DNA of 45,459 nucleotides. Origin: a bacterium (GTDB lineage: Bacteria > Lindowbacteria > 2-12-FULL-62-27). Positions 44,969-45,459 of the stretch are shown one piece after another (position 1 is the first letter of the stretch; the number at the start of each line of letters is the position of its first letter). The notes below the pieces were generated by a model. It searched no databases and was not told the DNA's origin. It was given only the letters and a program-made list of their open reading frames with translations. The translations under genes and the position numbers were made by a program. The stretch is taken from assembly GCA_016202645.1 (NCBI GenBank), contig JACQOF010000146.1, forward strand, positions 64,620 to 110,078, given 5' to 3'.

Positions 44969-45459
44969 GTGAAATCCGCAATCCGCACTCTGCAATCCGC
45001 AATCCCACTGGCCTTCGTCCTGTGCGCCGGCATCGGCCGGCGGCTCCGGCCGCTCACCCTGCATTATCCGAAAGCGCTTCTGCCCCTGTGGGGGAGGCCC
45101 ATGGTGTTTTACGTCCTCGACGCGCTCCGCCGGGCGGGCGTCCGGAGATTTCTCGTGAATCTCCACGCGCATCCCGAGATCGTACAGAGAGCGCTGGCGG
45201 ACTACGGAAAGCGTCATGGCGTGAGGTTTACGTTCCTGCTTGAAAGAAAATTGCTTGACACCGGCGGCGCGCTGAGAAACGCCCGCCGGATCCTGACGGA
45301 ACCCTTCTGGCTGGTCAACTGCGATTTTTTCCCGGAGGGATTCTCCTTTCAAAAAATGGAACGGGCCCACCGCCGCTCCGGCGCGATCGTGACGCTGGCC
45401 GTCCGCCCCAAATCTCCGGGTGAACCGTACAACCCTGTTGGCGTGGACCGGCGGGGCCG
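44969..45459 (+). CDS. Sugar-phosphate nucleotidyltransferase, MurU-like (cut by window end)
   Basis: First 163 residues of an NTP-transferase: AFVLCAGIGRRLRPLT (nucleotide-binding loop), YPKALLPLWGRPMVFYVLD, FLVNLHAHPE, LLDTGGALRNAR and FWLVNCDFF. These fit the N-acetylmuramate-1-phosphate uridylyltransferase (MurU)/HddC group more than GlmU, but the missing half prevents a firm call. The only in-frame start is GTG 44969, within AATCCGC repeats, so residues 2-14 (KSAIRTLQSAIPL) are repeat-encoded. No clear ribosome site. Confidence 0.82.
   Translation, partial: MKSAIRTLQSAIPLAFVLCAGIGRRLRPLTLHYPKALLPLWGRPMVFYVLDALRRAGVRRFLVNLHAHPEIVQRALADYGKRHGVRFTFLLERKLLDTGGALRNARRILTEPFWLVNCDFFPEGFSFQKMERAHRRSGAIVTLAVRPKSPGEPYNPVGVDRRG
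44972..45006. repeat. AATCCGC repeat cluster
   Basis: aaatccgcaatccgc, then ctctgcaatccgcaatcc: four aatccgc-type units, a common dispersed repeat. It supplies the start of the last gene. Confidence 0.8.

Overview
The window reads as a high-GC chromosome segment from a Gram-negative bacterium with an outer membrane. It has a TolC-like channel, an Omp85/BamA-type barrel, ExbB/ExbD/TonB and type IV pilus machinery. It also carries mcsA-mcsB-clpC, which is better known from Firmicutes, a KUP potassium transporter behind a c-di-AMP riboswitch, PilS/PilR and pyruvate phosphate dikinase. This mix fits the former Deltaproteobacteria (Desulfobacterota, Myxococcota or neighbours), but nothing here fixes the taxon. 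Many short dispersed repeats also suggest a repeat-rich environmental lineage.

Layout. 1-4263 (minus): MacB-MacA-TolC-type exporter operon, cut at the left edge. 4368-5468 (minus): a winged-helix/zeta-kinase fusion with a 61-residue partner, behind a near-consensus promoter. 5536-7633 (plus): c-di-AMP riboswitch and kup. 7634-8900: palindromic repeats, a UPF0175/DUF3368 toxin-antitoxin pair, tRNA-His and more hairpins. 8863-19866 (plus): a pilus operon behind a perfect TTGACA-17-TATAAT promoter, with GAF/HD-GYP, an MshE-type ATPase with an intact c-di-GMP motif pair, PilB, PilT, PilC, PilS, PilR and a small membrane protein. 19896-21272: a membrane-anchored HAD protein. 21307-22352: a Y1-transposase element with perfect 27-bp terminal inverted repeats. 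22346-24430: an M23 peptidase whose start lies inside the right terminal repeat. 24449-28852 (minus): ppdK, rnhA, metF. 28853-30447: about 1.6 kb of mostly non-coding DNA with a candidate small RNA, an 81-bp hairpin tandem repeat, two further structured segments, one small gene and an AT-rich island. 30448-45459 (plus): ilvE, mcsA, mcsB, clpC, a 1599-residue periplasmic TPR protein, a small membrane protein, exbB, exbD, tonB, an Omp85 protein and the start of a sugar-nucleotide transferase.

How the parts work together. The pilus operon joins the extension and retraction motors with a two-component pair and a c-di-GMP phosphodiesterase. Its first ATPase has a textbook two-motif MshEN domain and its second has only a degenerate one, which suggests c-di-GMP control of one motor. 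The right-hand operon couples a proton-motive-force module (ExbB/ExbD/TonB) to a giant periplasmic TPR protein and an Omp85 barrel, which suggests an energised envelope assembly or transport machine. Its first genes encode McsA/McsB/ClpC protein-quality control, with no CtsR repressor gene alongside.

The recurring oddity is that four genes begin inside repeat DNA: the M23 peptidase in a transposon end, rnhA in TATCGG repeats, the Omp85 gene in a VIPANAGIQ palindrome and the nucleotidyltransferase in AATCCGC repeats. Three promoters (zeta fusion, UPF0175 antitoxin, HD-GYP/pil operon) lie so close to their start codons that leaderless mRNAs are predicted.
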